This document shows, piece by piece, positions 21,046 to 34,500 of a stretch of 64,000 bases of DNA. The notes beneath the pieces are model-generated. The model was not told where the DNA came from, made no database searches, and saw only the letters and a program-made list of their open reading frames with translations. Made by a program: the position numbers and the translations under genes. Each line of letters opens with the position of its first letter. The stretch's first letter is position 1. Source of the DNA: Diaporthe sp. PMI_573 (lineage: Eukaryota > Ascomycota > Sordariomycetes > Diaporthales > Diaporthaceae); assembly GCA_021399435.1 (NCBI GenBank), contig JAJTUP010000019.1:744001-808000 (forward strand), written 5' to 3'.

Positions 21046-21955
21046 ATGTCGTCCGCCGTCGTCGCCCGCCCTCTCCTGAGGCAGAACCTCCGCTTCGCCG
21101 CCCGCCGCTTCCAGACCACCGACGCCGCCTCCGCACAGGCCAAGAAGGCCGCCGACGCCACCAAGGAGACGGCCCAGAGCGTCCAGTCCAAGGCCGCCCA
21201 GGGCCTGTCGCGCGTCACCTCCGCCGCCGGGCCCGCGCTCGCCGGCGCCGCAAACGCCGCAAAGGGTGCCGCCAGCGCGCTCGGCAAGGTCGGCGGCCGC
21301 ACGGGGAGATTCGTCGGCTTCGTTGAGCGTACGTCACCTTCCTCCTGGGGCGGATAGTAAGGGGGGGCGGCAGGACGGCCCCCGGGGCGTATTTATTTGA
21401 TAATGCATGCATAGGGGCCGGATGCCCACGGTATGGGATTTGCGCTGACTTTTGGTCGTGTTTGCGTGTTTTTAGGCCAGGTCCCCTTCGTCATCTACTA
21501 CAGCAGAGTCGGCCTCGAGCTGAGCAAGCTGGTCTTCCAGGGCCAGAAGATGCAGCCACCGTGAGTTCACTGCTACTTGTATTCTCGCCTTCCCCATGAG
21601 CAAACTTTCCTTGGAGGGGCTAGCTTTTTCGTTTGCCCGGATGGACAACCCGAGATGTACTATTGCTAACCACAATCTATCATATAGTTCCCTGACTACA
21701 GTCCAGAGCTACTTCAACCGCGCGCTGAACGCCGTCAAGAACCCCCAGACCCTGCTGCGGTCCGCCTCCAGCGGCGCCGCCAACGCCCCATCCCCGGCCT
21801 CGGCCATCCAGCAGGTCCGGAACCTCTCGAGGGCCCAGGTCGTCGGGGGCGGCGTGCTGCTCGCCGAGGTGCTGGGTTTCTTCACCGTGGGCGAGATGAT
21901 CGGCCGCTGGAAGCTGGTTGGATACCACGGAGAGACCGGCCATGGCCACCACTAG
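21046..21955 (+). CDS. atp20: Mitochondrial F1Fo ATP synthase subunit g
   Basis: Exons 21046-21328, 21476-21560 and 21688-21955 give 211 aa. Subunit g is a small membrane subunit at the dimer interface of the mitochondrial ATP synthase and helps shape cristae. The N-terminus (SSAVVARPLLRQNLRFAARR) is a basic, amphipathic mitochondrial presequence, followed by an Ala-rich segment. Exon 2 holds the conserved VPFVIYYSRVGLELSKLVF block, and exon 3 has VQSYFNRAL and a single membrane helix near LLAEVLGFFTVGEMIGRW with the GxxxG-like surface of the family. Introns are 147 and 127 bp, with branch sites GCTGACT and GCTAAC. The Ala-rich part between presequence and core is longer than in yeast Atp20 (115 aa), as is usual in moulds. 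Confidence 0.92.
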
Positions 21956-24900
21956 ACGCTTCTTCGGCATGGGTAAAGGGGGCGTAGTGTGACAAGGCCG
22001 TTGACAGGGCAGCGTTTTCGGGGGGTGTAAGTATAGGTGCGGAAGTCCTAGTACTTCTCGGATGGCCTGCAGTAATCGACGAGCGGCGGGACAAGGCACG
22101 ACAGCTGGGAACACCTCGTCGTGTGTGCGCGCGTCTCTGTGTATTTCTGTGTGCGTGTGTAAAGTCGGTGTGGCCGTTTCGGCGGTTGCAAAGCGGTGGA
22201 TCACTGGTTGACCTGACCAGCTATAGAAAATCAGGAATAGACGGCGGTTCGGGTCACGGGGTTGAAGGAAATTTCTCCTTGGCACAGCTTCCATACCTCA
22301 CCTTTTCAGCGACACACGCACAATCCGCCCGTCCTAACGTGGTACTTGCTGCCGATGCAGTGGAACACAATGAGTGGTCAGTGGCAATTTTGACTGCGTC
22401 AACTCTGGCATAAACTCGCGAAGGGGGGTGAGAAGGGGAAGGTGTGCAGGTGTATCTACCTCGCCCTTGTATATCTTTCTTGGGTGGAGAGGAGGGGGGC
22501 AATACAAATTCTCTTGTGTACCATGTACCACCAATGCCACATTAAGCTGCAGCGTGATTGGGGTATGTAATCGGTGAACGTCCTGTGCTACGTCTCTATC
22601 CTCTTGAGCCTGTCAACGAGAACCGCGAGAAGCAACACCTGAGGAGATCGGTTGCTGCGGTGTGTGAACATCACCTTATCCACGACCATCCCCAGCAGTC
22701 TATGCCCATCCTTGCCTCCTCTACTGCACTTGGGAGGATTGCTGAGTGCGCTACTCCATGAACCATAACATGCAACTGTTGGATTTGCTCTCGCATGAGG
22801 CGATGCCATGGCATGCAATGCGACTGTTCGGCCAATCTCTCAATCCACCACTCTTTTATTTAGAGAACATCAAGGACCGAGACATAGACAGACGCCAAGT
22901 TTGTAATGCGTTGGCAATCACTCATCCCTAATTCTGCATAAATGGCACAGTACACCGCTCACGCGGACTCGTAGGCTCCCAGCCATGTACCTGGCACGCC
23001 GAAGCTATCACCACATGGCCGAGAATTTAGGAAGTCGCAGGGAGAAATGAAAGTGGTGACATCAACATCACCAGCACAGCCAGTCAGCCAGCCTTTTCCA
23101 CGCCCCGCCTTACCGGATCCAGCCCTGATGGCAAGGCAGACTGCTCCTCGGCCGCCGAGGGAGGAATTGCTGGGCGATGAAATCTGGAAGTCCCGCCAGG
23201 TTGGAAGTAAGAGGGGCACGCAGGACATGCAGGCCCTGGATCAGGTGCATGTGAGAGGCTCCCTAGTGGTCTGCATGGCATGGCAGGAACGGGGGAGGGG
23301 GAGGCAACAAGGGAGACAGAATAGGTAGGCAAGAAGAGAAGGGAGGGAGGGGAAGGGCGTGGCGAGGACCCCGTTTCTGGCGGGACAGGAAAGAATTGGG
23401 ATATCGTATCCGTGGGACAGGCACGTCCATCTGGCTGGGTCGGCACTCTCTTGAGCGGAGATGGAATGGCCCGGCCGCCCGCGGCCTGGAATATGTTGGT
23501 TCGTAACACGAGAGGGGGTTCATCATGAGCCAGTGTCACCGGATTAGCATACGGGGTAGCATTTGACGGTCGCTTAGGTACGGTGCGTCCTGGGCGATGT
23601 GCTGGCAGAACATCGTCGTCGGAGGGCGGGTGGAGAGCAGCCGGGAAGGAGGGTGAGGGGCGGACTCCAGGGGCAAGGTGTAGGCGCAGGATGTCACACA
23701 GAGTGCGTTTGTATCTCACCTTTCAATGTTGCTATTCTCGGCTGGATATCTGGCCGGAGGTTGAATCTGCAGCACGGTCAATACGTGGGCTTCTCTGGAT
23801 GTGCGTGTCAGATGCAGTTGGTCGGCGCCGCAGCGTCGTCCGCAATACGTGTGCGCGTGTGTACGTACGTATGCCATGCCACCGAGATGCTTCCCTGATC
23901 AAGCGCGTGCATGTGTGCCTCCATGCTGCGTCTGCGTGTGGCGTGTGGCATGGACACATGATGCTTGGCCTATGCGTCGCAAGGAACGCCATCTATCCTC
24001 ACGTAGAACGTTGTTTGCCTGATCGAGGAAGACAGATTTGGTGGTATCCAGGTCACCAGGCAGGCCTCTCCTGATTAGAGAAAACAGGTGAGCGACCTGG
24101 TGTGCAGGGGCGGCACACAGTAACCAGGCAGGACCTGAAGATCCCATGGCGTCTGCATCGCTGTGGAGTCCGTTGCTGCATGTGGATTATCCATGCTAGG
24201 ATGGAAAAGTTTGGTGAACTATACGAGGTGATGCGGGTGATGTATGGACAAGATTGGAGTGCTGGTTCAGTCTTCGTCACTCGACATCATAGAAGTCATG
24301 GTCGTAACGAGGGGAGTATCTGAACATTTGCCGGGTCGAACTTGGGCTCCTCACTAGCTCATTCCTGGCGAACTCCTTCCTTATTTGAGGTCCGAGTACG
24401 TCTCGCATTATGTTGTTGGTGGTTTTGGCCTGTGAACGAGTGGTGCTTGTTCGTCCACAATGTTACTCTGGGATGAACGGCATCCGGAGAGACCTGACCA
24501 GCCGGCCAGATCGCCAGCCAAAATGGCGTGAGGCGTCTGTATTGGGCGACTCCACTTGTGTCCCCAGGTCTATCACAGTTGGAGCAGCTGGTCAACTCCG
24601 GCCGTGTTCCCCTGTGTTGCTCTGATGGAAGTCGCGAGCTCCGGTACCAAATCAACCGAGTAGTAGACAGGCATTCCTAAACATAATCGACACCTCTTCC
24701 AAATTCTGTTCCAGTATTAGCACATGGACGCGCGATGAGATGAAGAGGGGAGGGGAGAGGGGGCGGCGGCACGACTACACGCCTGTTGGCGACATTGTGT
24801 TTGTCACGGTGCAAGGCCAGATGAGAGGCCCATGAACAAGGGTTTTGTGCGATAATGCGGTGGTGAATTGTTTGGGAAGTAGAGCCAACAAACTCGAATG

Positions 24901-25797
24901 TTGGAGCCTGGAGAGCGACCCAAGACGAGACCAGAGCTTCAGTTGCAACGACCAGCCGGAGATAACAACAGAGAACAGCAAAATGACAACGATCTGACGA
25001 TCAAAAAGCCTTTTCCTCAACCTCCTGCCCTTTGTGACCCCATTACTGCCCATCTAATGCATACCGAAGGCACCAACAGCGGAAACGCCCCTGCCCAATC
25101 TATTGCAGTAAACAGACATGAGAGGCTTGTCCCAATGAGCCGCCGTGCCTGTTTGCATTGAGTACCACCAACCAAAAAGAGGCAGCCATGACGCCTTGGC
25201 AAAAGGAAAGAGTAATATCAATGACCTTGGTCCTGACAAAAGTGAAGGCAGGGATGGCGAGAGAGCTCAACACTGTGCTGTAAACCGAGTCATTGATCCC
25301 CTGTAGCAGGCGAGATTTGGCTGCCATCGATGGTTGTTTCTGCTGATGCTGCAGTGCACATCGAAGTGAGATTGTGCGGCGCGACAGTTACGGATTTCCG
25401 GGTCTGGGGATTGCCGGTGGGGGTTTCACTGACGTCCAAAGCCCGTGAGACCGCGCAGGAATCGATTGCCGCGTATTGGTCTTGTAAACAAATAGAACCG
25501 CGCGTCAAATCATTGGTGGACAGTTCTTTGATTCTTGCGGCCCACCACCCCTGAGGCTGCAGGTGTGTTGGCTGGAGGTGGCCGCGGCCGCGGTGGCCAC
25601 CGGGGCCTGCAGGGCCTGCGTTCGCCCTTGAGCCCATGCAGGGAAGGGAAACTATGCTGCAGCCACATGCTACCATGTGTTGTTTCTCCATCCGGGAGGC
25701 TGACTGAGGGAAATATCAAAACTCGTTTCTGTTTAGGCTCCCTGGAAAGCACGAAAATATTGCTTGCTCCGTAGAACAGCGACTGTTGCGGAGCAAT
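21956..25797. other. 3.8-kb stretch without a recognisable gene
   Basis: The short ORFs on both strands are rich in Arg, Pro, Cys and Ser and show no family motif, signal peptide or plausible splice-linked protein. The left end is the atp20 3' UTR. GT-rich and purine-rich low-complexity patches occur near 22120-22160 and 23280-23360. One ORF at 25330-25554 (+) looks mildly protein-like, but the opposite strand is equally open. Confidence 0.55.
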
Positions 25798-26899
25798 TCA
25801 TCGCGGGCCATGATGTGAGGGTCTCCTCGCCGTCCAGATATACCTAATGGGAGGTTAGGTGATGAGAATTTGTTTATGGCTGGAGTTTCCGACTTCTGAC
25901 ATGACTTACAGCTTGCAGTATGCACGGTTGCTGCGCTCAGCGATCTCATCGAGGACGTCTCTCTCGAGGCGCTCGATGTCCTCCGGTCTCCAATTTTTAG
26001 CCCTGTATAAAGGAGCCATGCTGAGGCCCATGAAGCTCTTTTGGAGGCTTAGATTGAACCACCTGCCGACATCAATCTCGTACGGGTCGAGTGAGCCACC
26101 ATTGACAGGCAAGTGAATGACCTCTTGTTTGACGTCGACAAGCCCTGCGTCCGCGAGCATTTGCTGGGTTCTGTGGGGGTCGACTCTCAGGGGGCGCTTC
26201 ATTTGGTCCATGGCACTGTGCAGCTCCTCGGCCCAGAACCTGAGGTGTTCTGACACGGGCCCGTCATCATTGTAAGGGTACCAATCTATTTCGACTTGTT
26301 CAACCCAGCCACTGCCAGGAATCAGGTGGCTGTATCTCTGTCAGTGATCAAGTCAGTCGGGTATCTATGAGAAGAGTTGCCTACCTGAAGATCTCGCCAT
26401 AGACTCGTGGCCATGAATCCAAGTGAATGCTCCCAGCAAGCATGCGGGCGTGGATCAGATGGTAGGAGTTCTCCTCGATGAATGGGGCCCAAGGCTCCTC
26501 GATATCCATGGCTTTGAAGTCGTTGTTTGGGTAGATTTGGGAAGCCTGCATTATCGTTGACAAGTCGACGCCGTGGACGAGGGAGCTGCCGCTGCTGAAG
26601 AACTTCTTTGCAACATCGAGAGCCCACATCCCGGTGCCACACCCGAGATCCAATATTTTCAGATTGGGTATATTGTCCAGATTAATGTGAGGGCTGTAGA
26701 GATCGTAGCGCCGAGTGACCAGAAAGAACTTGTGCGAGGCGTCCAGCCGGTCCAGCTCGCGCTCGTCGATTGGGAATGGGTACTGGCCGCGATGCCATAG
26801 TTGATACTCGCGCCCATTCTCCATGTATTTGCCCTTCCCAGGCACGACGGGGGTTGAAGCTTCCTGTGGCACGCCATTTGTGTACCCATTAATTGCCAT
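25798..26899 (-). CDS. LaeA-like SAM-dependent methyltransferase
   Basis: Exons 26899-26385, 26329-25910 and 25843-25798 (transcript order) give 326 aa. It is a class I methyltransferase with motif I ILDLGCGTGMWALDVA (about 80-95), a motif II-like VHGVDLS, the DIEEPWAPF segment, then GSGWVEQVEIDW. These place it in the LaeA-like group of fungal methyltransferases that includes the secondary-metabolism regulator LaeA and its many paralogues. The C-terminus LYIWTARRPS is typical and is reached only through the third exon. Intron 1 (55 bp) is ambiguous: an acceptor at 26330 gives EIFSHLIPGSGW, the expected spacing, while one six bases earlier adds two residues. Intron 2 is 66 bp. The substrate is unknown. 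It stands alone, with 3.8 and 11.6 kb of gene-free DNA on its sides and no biosynthetic genes near, so true LaeA identity is not shown. Confidence 0.88.
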
Positions 26900-28529
26900 G
26901 TCGACCACGGACAGACGCTATGCGCCCCCCGGGACCTGCAGATTGCGGTGCGGAGTGTGGCGAGCGTAAATGTTGCTGAGACGCCGTTAGCAAAGCGCCT
27001 TGGCTCGAATCGTTTTCCCACAGCTGCAAAGCCGGGAGAAGAGAAGTAACGGCGGCCACAATGTCATCAGTGCTTGTCAGTGAGAAGGGCGGATGAAGAA
27101 ACACGATGATCTATGATTGGGGTAGTAGTAGACTGAGGTGGGCGCGGCTCAAGGGCGGCCGGCACATGCTAGGCATACGTGTCCTGAGTTGCAGGATGAA
27201 GGTGAAATGCAGACCTTCCAGGTCAACAGATGAGGCTGAGCACACTGAGGCGCACGAGAAGGGCAAGGGAAGGCGTTGAAGAGCATAGAGAGATGGAGAG
27301 CCAAAGCCTCGCAGCATGGCGCGCGTAGGGCGAGACAGGTTTAGACTTGGACCCCTGTGCGGATTGGGGGCAGCCCGGTCAATTTCGATTTGATGTGCCC
27401 GGTGTGGGTATGCACGCGTGCAGATCGGGTGGACACATGCAGTGCGGATGGGAATAAAAATGACAGGATGTTGGTGAGATACAGTAGCGTCCTGTACTCG
27501 CACAGACCTGCCCATAGCCCAACTCGGCCAGGGTGACAGCTTGCGGCCCAGGTGAGAGATCTGGAGCTCCGGGGCCTTGACGACTTCCTCGCAGCCCCCC
27601 CCCGATGGCAGCCCAGCCTGGCCTGTCCCAGCCTGAGAGTAGCTGAACGCAGCAAGCCTTGTCCCGACATCGTTCTTGAGGGGCACGTCAGAGGCTCGGT
27701 GCAAGCCTCGAAGGGGTGAGGGCGAGGCGCAAGAGCTCGGGGATGATGACCCTGGCCCCACAGAATACCCAGAGTACCGCAGGATCACCTCCAAAACTGG
27801 TGTAGAGGGAGCCTCGGGGCCAAGTGGCCTGGAAAACCCCAGCGGCTGGGGTTTATGTTTGCCCAAGGGCAGTAGGAGCCGGTATTCTGATAGATGTGGA
27901 GGCCCAAGGAAGATGCGACCCACGGTTCCTGCAACAGGGCAGAGTGGCAGAAGCAATAACCATGTTGACTGGACAAAAGACGATGGAAAATCAAAAAAGA
28001 AGCAGAGATCCTGAAACTCACCCTGCAAGTTTAGGGAATGGTAGGCAGCTCGAATTCGAAACTCGACAAGACACAGTCGGGTGCGCAGAGCGAGGCTGCA
28101 CAGGAATCGACATGCGGCTGGCGGGTGCAGTTGTTATTTAGTGGCGCCTGACGTGGGGCAGGACATTGATTGGGAGGAGTTGGATGTCCGCGTTTGTGCG
28201 TTGGGACAAACAGAGACTGGTAGTCCAGAACGTCTGTGTTGTTGTAGATGGAGCTTGACAAGCGGGCTGGCTTAGAGTTTGGACGGGGCGCCGCCGGAGA
28301 GACAGGCCAAGGTGCTCGACCGTCGTCCTAGCGTCGGCCGGCGATGTGGGCTAGGCAGTAGTAAGAGACGGGAGCAGGAACGAGTCTGATCAAGACGGGA
28401 CGGGACAAGACGGGAGGAGAACAAGAGAAAACGAGGTAGAGGACAAAAAAAGGGCTCGCAGAAGGGGCCAGACAGGAAGAAGAGGTCAAGGTGAAGCAGA
28501 ACAAGACCAGGTGAGGTGAGGTGGACCCA

Positions 28530-28545
28530 GATGACTTAAGTCATC
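28530..28545. repeat. Perfect 16-bp palindrome
   Basis: GATGACTTAAGTCATC equals its own reverse complement. It contains two TGACT half-sites of the bZIP (Gcn4/AP-1) type facing each other. No gene adjoins it, so a regulatory role is only a possibility. Confidence 0.6.
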
Positions 28546-31500
28546 ACTGGAAGCGCGGGTCCAGTGTTTGTGAGCGGTGGAGAGGCGAGGGCAGGGCAAG
28601 GATGAGGTCGTAGCAGAATCGGGAAATTTTTATAGAACACCCTCTACCCCTGCCTGGCAACGAGTGAGTGGCCAGGCCCCTGTCCTGCTACTCACATGTG
28701 TGTGTGTGCACCCAGGTGTGATGTCAATCTCGGCCGGGTCACATCAGAACCCAGAGCCCACGAGCAGCAACACTAGACTACCAGGACTACGTGCTGCATT
28801 AGCCAGCAACTAGGCGGCGGAGCTGGGAGGGCATCCCAGAGCACAAGAGCAGCAGACACATGACCGAGAGCGGGAGTACAAAGGACCAACGCATGGGACA
28901 CGATGCAGAGCAGACGGGTCTGGGTGCTGTCGTGTGTCGGCCAAGGACAGGACAATAGGATCCGGCGAGAAGTAGGTACGAGTTCTGCCCAGCTAGTCTG
29001 GACACGGCTCCGACGTCCTTCATCAGCGTGCCCAAGTACCCAAGTGTGCATGTAGCTCACGAAGCAGTAGCAGTAGCAGTAGCACTAGCATGCGGTGGAT
29101 GGCTGCTGCCGCCGTCGTCGTCGTCGTCATCATCCATCGCCCGACATGACCAACCTCGAAAAGGTGCCCAGATATCCAAGTACCTCAGTACCCAAGTGCT
29201 ACCTACTGTGTATGAAGACGCAGGATGGTTGGGCGGGCACATGACGAACATGCCTGCGGAGAGAAATGCCGGGCGGTGGGGAGACGTACCTACCTGCGGT
29301 GCTGCGGTTTTGTTGGTGCCCTCCTGGCGGTATTGCCCGCTGTGTTGAGATGGGGCAATAACATTCGCAGAGGGGACATTCCAGGTTGCACAAGAAGCGC
29401 ACTGGCGACATGGATCGCCCCTGTCGTTCACGCCTGTCCGACGGCTCCGATCTGCGCTCAGGGATGGGCCAGGGCGGGACGGGGGGCTCCCCTCCAACAT
29501 CAAAATCCACTGCCCGCCACGGCAGGGCCGCAGTATTTTGGGGGCCCGGGCTCCTGAAGTACCGCGGTACCTGGGTATCCACCAGGTGATCTCCTGTACC
29601 GGTACTTAGCTTCGAACATGCTTTTGTACGACACAGCAGCAGAACCGCGGCGGTGCACATCTCGGGCCCGTGCACCCTGCCCTGCCGATGTTGGGGCCTT
29701 GCCGTTGCAGCAGCCTCAATAATCTCAATCTGCCTCCTTTCCTCCTGTCGCATCGCCTCGCATCGCATCGCGCCGCATCACACCGCGCAATACACACACA
29801 CTTCCTCGATCTTGGACATGCTGTGTTGTCAATGCAGCACGAGGCTGGACCATGTGCGGTCTAGCTCTGAGTTGCGGGCCACCAACGTCTCCTCTTCGCC
29901 AACAGTCTACTTCCTGGCGAGTCGCATCTCTTACCACACACACTGACAGCACTGGCTGCGTGGCCTCAGAAATCGTGACGGACAGTCTGCCTCGACTGGG
30001 ATGGAGATCCATTGATTTTCCCATCCTCCGAGTAGATCAGCATCAGCTGTTCTCGGCAGGACTGCACATTCTCGCCTCCATTTGCGCTTTGCTTGACGGC
30101 ACAGATGCCTCGATTTCTGAGCACAATTGACGTTCGACCGGCTTCGCATAACCCCATCTGTTTCCTTTCCTGAGCCTTCAGGTCTGTTCGGTGCATCGAG
30201 CCTCGAATCGGTCCCACGAATGAGAGTCTGCCAGAACGTCGGTTTCCTCTGCCCATGCTGACCTTGCGAGTACATATCGGTCTTGGGCTTCTCCTTGGTC
30301 ATCTCCATCCCGTGCGGTCTGGAAACGGGGTTGGCCGATGTTCACATACCTCGAGATACTTGTGCGTTATCTCCTGGCTCACAGGGACCCGCTGCTTTAC
30401 TTAAGTGGCGCCTGGGGGTTGGAGTGAGATCAATGGATCGGATTGGCCTGAGCGAAGGTTGGAACCACGTTACCGGGTCGTGTTATGCATCATGAACCCT
30501 CCCGAGTGGTCCAGGGGCTGCTGAGTCTGCCGGGGCACCCACTAGGAGTCCCCAACCAGTCGTCATCGAGGTGCTTCTTGAAGGTGTCGCGCCCGGTGGA
30601 ACGAACTCCACCTTGGATCACACGCCTTGTCTTAACGGAATGCACCAGGATGAGTTCCGTCCCCAGTCTCGGAGTTGCATTCCTGGCTACATTGCTGGCA
30701 TGCAAAGCATTGGCTGCTACGAGGCCCAGTCGCAAGGCCAACAGTGCCTGCATGTGACCTGATCCTCCGAGCGAGTGTGCTGTCTGACCTTGAGATTCTT
30801 TTTCAGGCCGGCGGAATTGGGCTACACGGCGCAACACGGCCCGGCCTCCGGGACTCAGCGTGCTCCTGGTCGCCATCTTGCCAATGGTGTTTGGATCGCA
30901 TTGGGGGAGCGGAACGAACGCACTAGTCTAGCTCTGATGGCATTCGGGACGGGCATGGGATCGTCCAGGATCTGGCGTGAGCAGACAGGAGGCCGTTCGG
31001 CAGGGCGAACTCCTGAGCCTGCAGAGAACTCGGGCCGTCCGGAATGAATCTGTCTCTTGGAGCCGCCTCTAATTCGAGTCAGATGTCCCGTTAATTTCCT
31101 TTCCTGTCCGCTCCTGCAGACTGACTTGCAGATGCAGGCTGGACATCATGAGGCAAGCACAGTCAGCCAACCAAGGTCTCGCCACATCTGCGTACTAAAA
31201 GACTATCACGGCGCAACTGCTGTGCTCTAATGGCCGCAATGCCGTCGTGCCAACAACTGTTTGTTGTGCTCTTGGTGTGACCCATGGGCGGCAATGCCCG
31301 CTCAGCTATTTGGTCGGCCACCCCCAACGCTTCGGGACCGCTGCCTTTGTTCTGCTCAAAAATGCCACTCGCCTGGTACAGCTTTTCCCCAATCAGGACA
31401 GGATAGTCGCGTTATACCGGAACAACAGTTCTCGAGCGAGGACGCTCGTCAATGTTGGTGATATTAGACCCTGGTGGCAGTGATAGCAGTGTACGCAGCA

Positions 31501-34500
31501 GAGCTTTGCTGACGGGCCCCGACCTGGACATCACCAGCAAGGCTTAGATCCAGATCAAGCCAACGGACGTGTTCATCAGGGTCGGACGGGCAGTGCACAT
31601 TGGTCGATGCTGATGTTTGAAGCATGCTTTTGGTTCCACCCTGCCCCGCGCCAGCAGTTTCAACACGTGGAGCGAATCCCTCCAGGCTGCAACTTTCTGC
31701 GACTGTTGGAAGCCTTTGGCTGTGCAGTTGCACAGTGAACAGACAGGACAGGCTGGATGGAACATGGAACCTGGCGGTAAACCTGAGGGCAGGGGCTCGC
31801 GGAAAGTGGGTGGGCCCCTCCAGAAATAGGATCGAATCAGGTTGGTTACCGACACTACGGGACGAATCATCACGGACTGCGCTAAAGTAGCGTCTAATTT
31901 ACCTGAATCAGGAATAACGTACGGAGTACCAGTTGCTTTGTGTCCCCCGAACATACCCCTCCGCGGCAGTCCATCCTCCAATATCAGTCGGTGAAGAGGG
32001 ATCGTCTACCAGCTGCTGCACCAAGTCTCGTCAAAGGAGTTCTCCGTATCTCTACAGGCGCCGCGCTTGGTGCGGTGCGACTCTGGAAGAGCAACAGCCA
32101 ACTCGAGGCAGATTCTGCCAAGCAGGAGTATTGCCAATGGCTGCAACGCACGCCCGTGCGTGAACCTTGATTGCATGGAGCTGCATTGAGCAGGTCAACT
32201 CTGTAACGGTAAGATGCTGTGCAGGGTGGTAAAATGTGCTCAGCATGGTTAAAGTGAATCGGCGTCAGGGAGTTGCATTCTGCCACATCTTCTCAGCATA
32301 CGGTGCATGAGATTCCTATCGCCAGTCTTACCGTCGCTCCTAATAGCCTAGCCTTGCGCATGGACGGTGTGACATTTTAGAAATCGGGGACTGGGAGTGT
32401 CACGTTCGGCATCTGGTCAAGACTTCATCTTGATGCTGTCCATGCCTGCCTCTGCCCATTTTCACTGTGTGGGTCGAAGAAAGTCTACATGATGGCCCAG
32501 CATCGTGGAACGCCCGCTCAACCGTTCCACCTCTCCCAAAACCCCACGCGTGGATCTGGGCCAGTTCTGTAGCTGTTACCGGATTTAATCGGCCCCTTTG
32601 TTGCACCCTGGCCAGATCCGACGTCCATGTCGGCGTTCCAAACCACCGCCTTCAGCGTTGGACTCGGCTTCATTCGCAGCTCAGATGATAGGGCCTTGTG
32701 CCTGGATGGCACGGTTTCTCCACCTAGTCGACAACGCAGTGGATTCCTAAGAACACACCTCTGTGTGACTCGGCAGAGCCTTGGAATCTGAACACGATCA
32801 TCACAGTGTCTTTGCGACACATCGCCCTCCTCCTCTCTTTTCCTGCAGTTGGACCACGCCGCTCACACCGCCTTTCGAACTGGTCATATGATGACTACAC
32901 AGGAAGGCGCGATCGTGTTTCATCAGCACAATACATTTCGTCTGACGAATGCGACGATTGGGCATGTTGGAACTGGGCGTCCGCTCTGAAAGGTTCGCCA
33001 CCTGCCGAGGTTCTTGCAGCCGTTTTCCTGGCTGTTTTTGCGCTCGAATGGGCCAAACAGATTCAACAAATAATGGCCTCTAGCCAGGGCTAGGTCTCAA
33101 ACTTCCCGAAGGATTTTGGTACCTTTTCTCAGCCTGCTGCTATTTGAAAGCCAATTGACCAACACTGGGCACCAATGGTCGGTTTTCTTTTGTGGTGGTG
33201 GCTGCGACTCTGGACTGTCACCTCTTGGCTGCACCTTTTTAGCCCATCATACCTCTCTAGTCCCCAGTCGCAACAGCTTTCTCGGCGTCGCAAAATGGTT
33301 ATTGGCCTCACGTATGGCGTTCGCGGCGTCATTAGGCAAGGGCGCAAGGGCCCCAGTCCAGCAGGTCAGGATCTCTCTTGAGCCAACATACAGCCTGGCA
33401 TGTAACCTTATCATCCTGGTCAATGTACAAGGCAACTATCGCCAGCATCATTTGAGGCATGGGAATTCATCGGACAAGACCTTCATGCGAAATGCGAAAT
33501 TGCTCGAGGGGCAGCTTTCATCTTGGTTGGTGCTCAGTCCAGTGCGAGCCGGTGGGTTGCGACAACAAACGGTTGGTCACATACTTGCACCCCCAATTGC
33601 CTCATCAGGCAAAATCAGCCGCTACCAGCACCGGGGCGCCAAGCCGGCGCGGCCTTCGACTTCGCTGTGACGGTGCAGTCTAATCTCCCACAATACTGAA
33701 AATCCCATACCAAGCTGCCGGGCCCGTCTCTCACGCATACGAGCAATTGGCCGGGGGTCGGGATTGGAGCCCGCGCCGATGGTGGTTGGAAAACATTCTA
33801 ATCCCCGGACAGACAGACAATCCAGTCTCCACTGGCCATGGTGTCACATTGCTCAGCTACAAAAACACAGCTGTATACGGATAGCTTCATCATTTCCCAG
33901 GCCTCGAGACGCCTGGTTCGGGTTTGCAGGGACAGCCACGAATCGAAATTACGTCATCTACCAGCGGAAGGCGGCCCCTGTTGATAAGATTCAGGAAGGT
34001 TGTCATCATTCAGCTTCCGAGTACTTCGTCACCGTAGTCACAACGTCGCCGGTCCAGGTGGGGGTCAGAACACCAGGAGTCCTTCTTGCGGGGCCGTCCC
34101 GGCGCCACTCGAATACTAAGATTGATGCAGACATGCGGCTCGTCTCATCCACAACGACCTGGCTACAGGAGTGTGCCGTTTCATATCACCAACATACTTG
34201 GGTTTGGTTCGCGGAGGCAGCGGTGGGCGGGATATATCTGATTGTGATGCAGATCACAGCCATACCTGTCGCAAGACCCTTGCAAAAAAGAAAAAGAAAA
34301 AAAAAGGGAAAAGAAAAGTGGCTGATGCGTGCCTGACACGCTCGAAAGTTGCAGCCCTCGCTATCAGATCTCATCCAAACTCGTCAATGAGGCGTGGTTG
34401 TATTCAAATGAGCACCCCTGTGAACCTATATCAAAAAGTGAGCTCGAGCACCGGCGAAGCCGTTTTCCCCTAATTTCCAACCAACAGACCCAACCACACT

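Noticed and set aside
20640..21326. 228-codon ORF overlapping the atp20 start
   Set aside because: It is Arg/Pro-rich, lies out of frame with atp20, and is explained by the GC-rich leader and the Ala-coding region.
23084..23719. 211-codon ORF on the minus strand
   Set aside because: It is dominated by Pro, Ser and Arg over purine-rich low-complexity DNA, with no protein-like blocks.
25798..26899. Secondary-metabolite gene cluster around the LaeA-like gene
   Set aside because: No synthase, P450, transporter or transcription factor gene lies next to it.
27111..28028. 305-codon ORF on the minus strand
   Set aside because: The composition is Pro/Ser/Arg/Cys-rich without motif, signal peptide or duplicated pattern, and it is antisense to other open frames.
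33750..33840. tRNA-like sequence on the minus strand (a GCGGGCTCCAATCCCGA segment resembling a T-arm)
   Set aside because: The T-loop departs from consensus, the closing stem mismatches, and there is no D-arm or anticodon arm at proper distance. At best it is a decayed 3' half.
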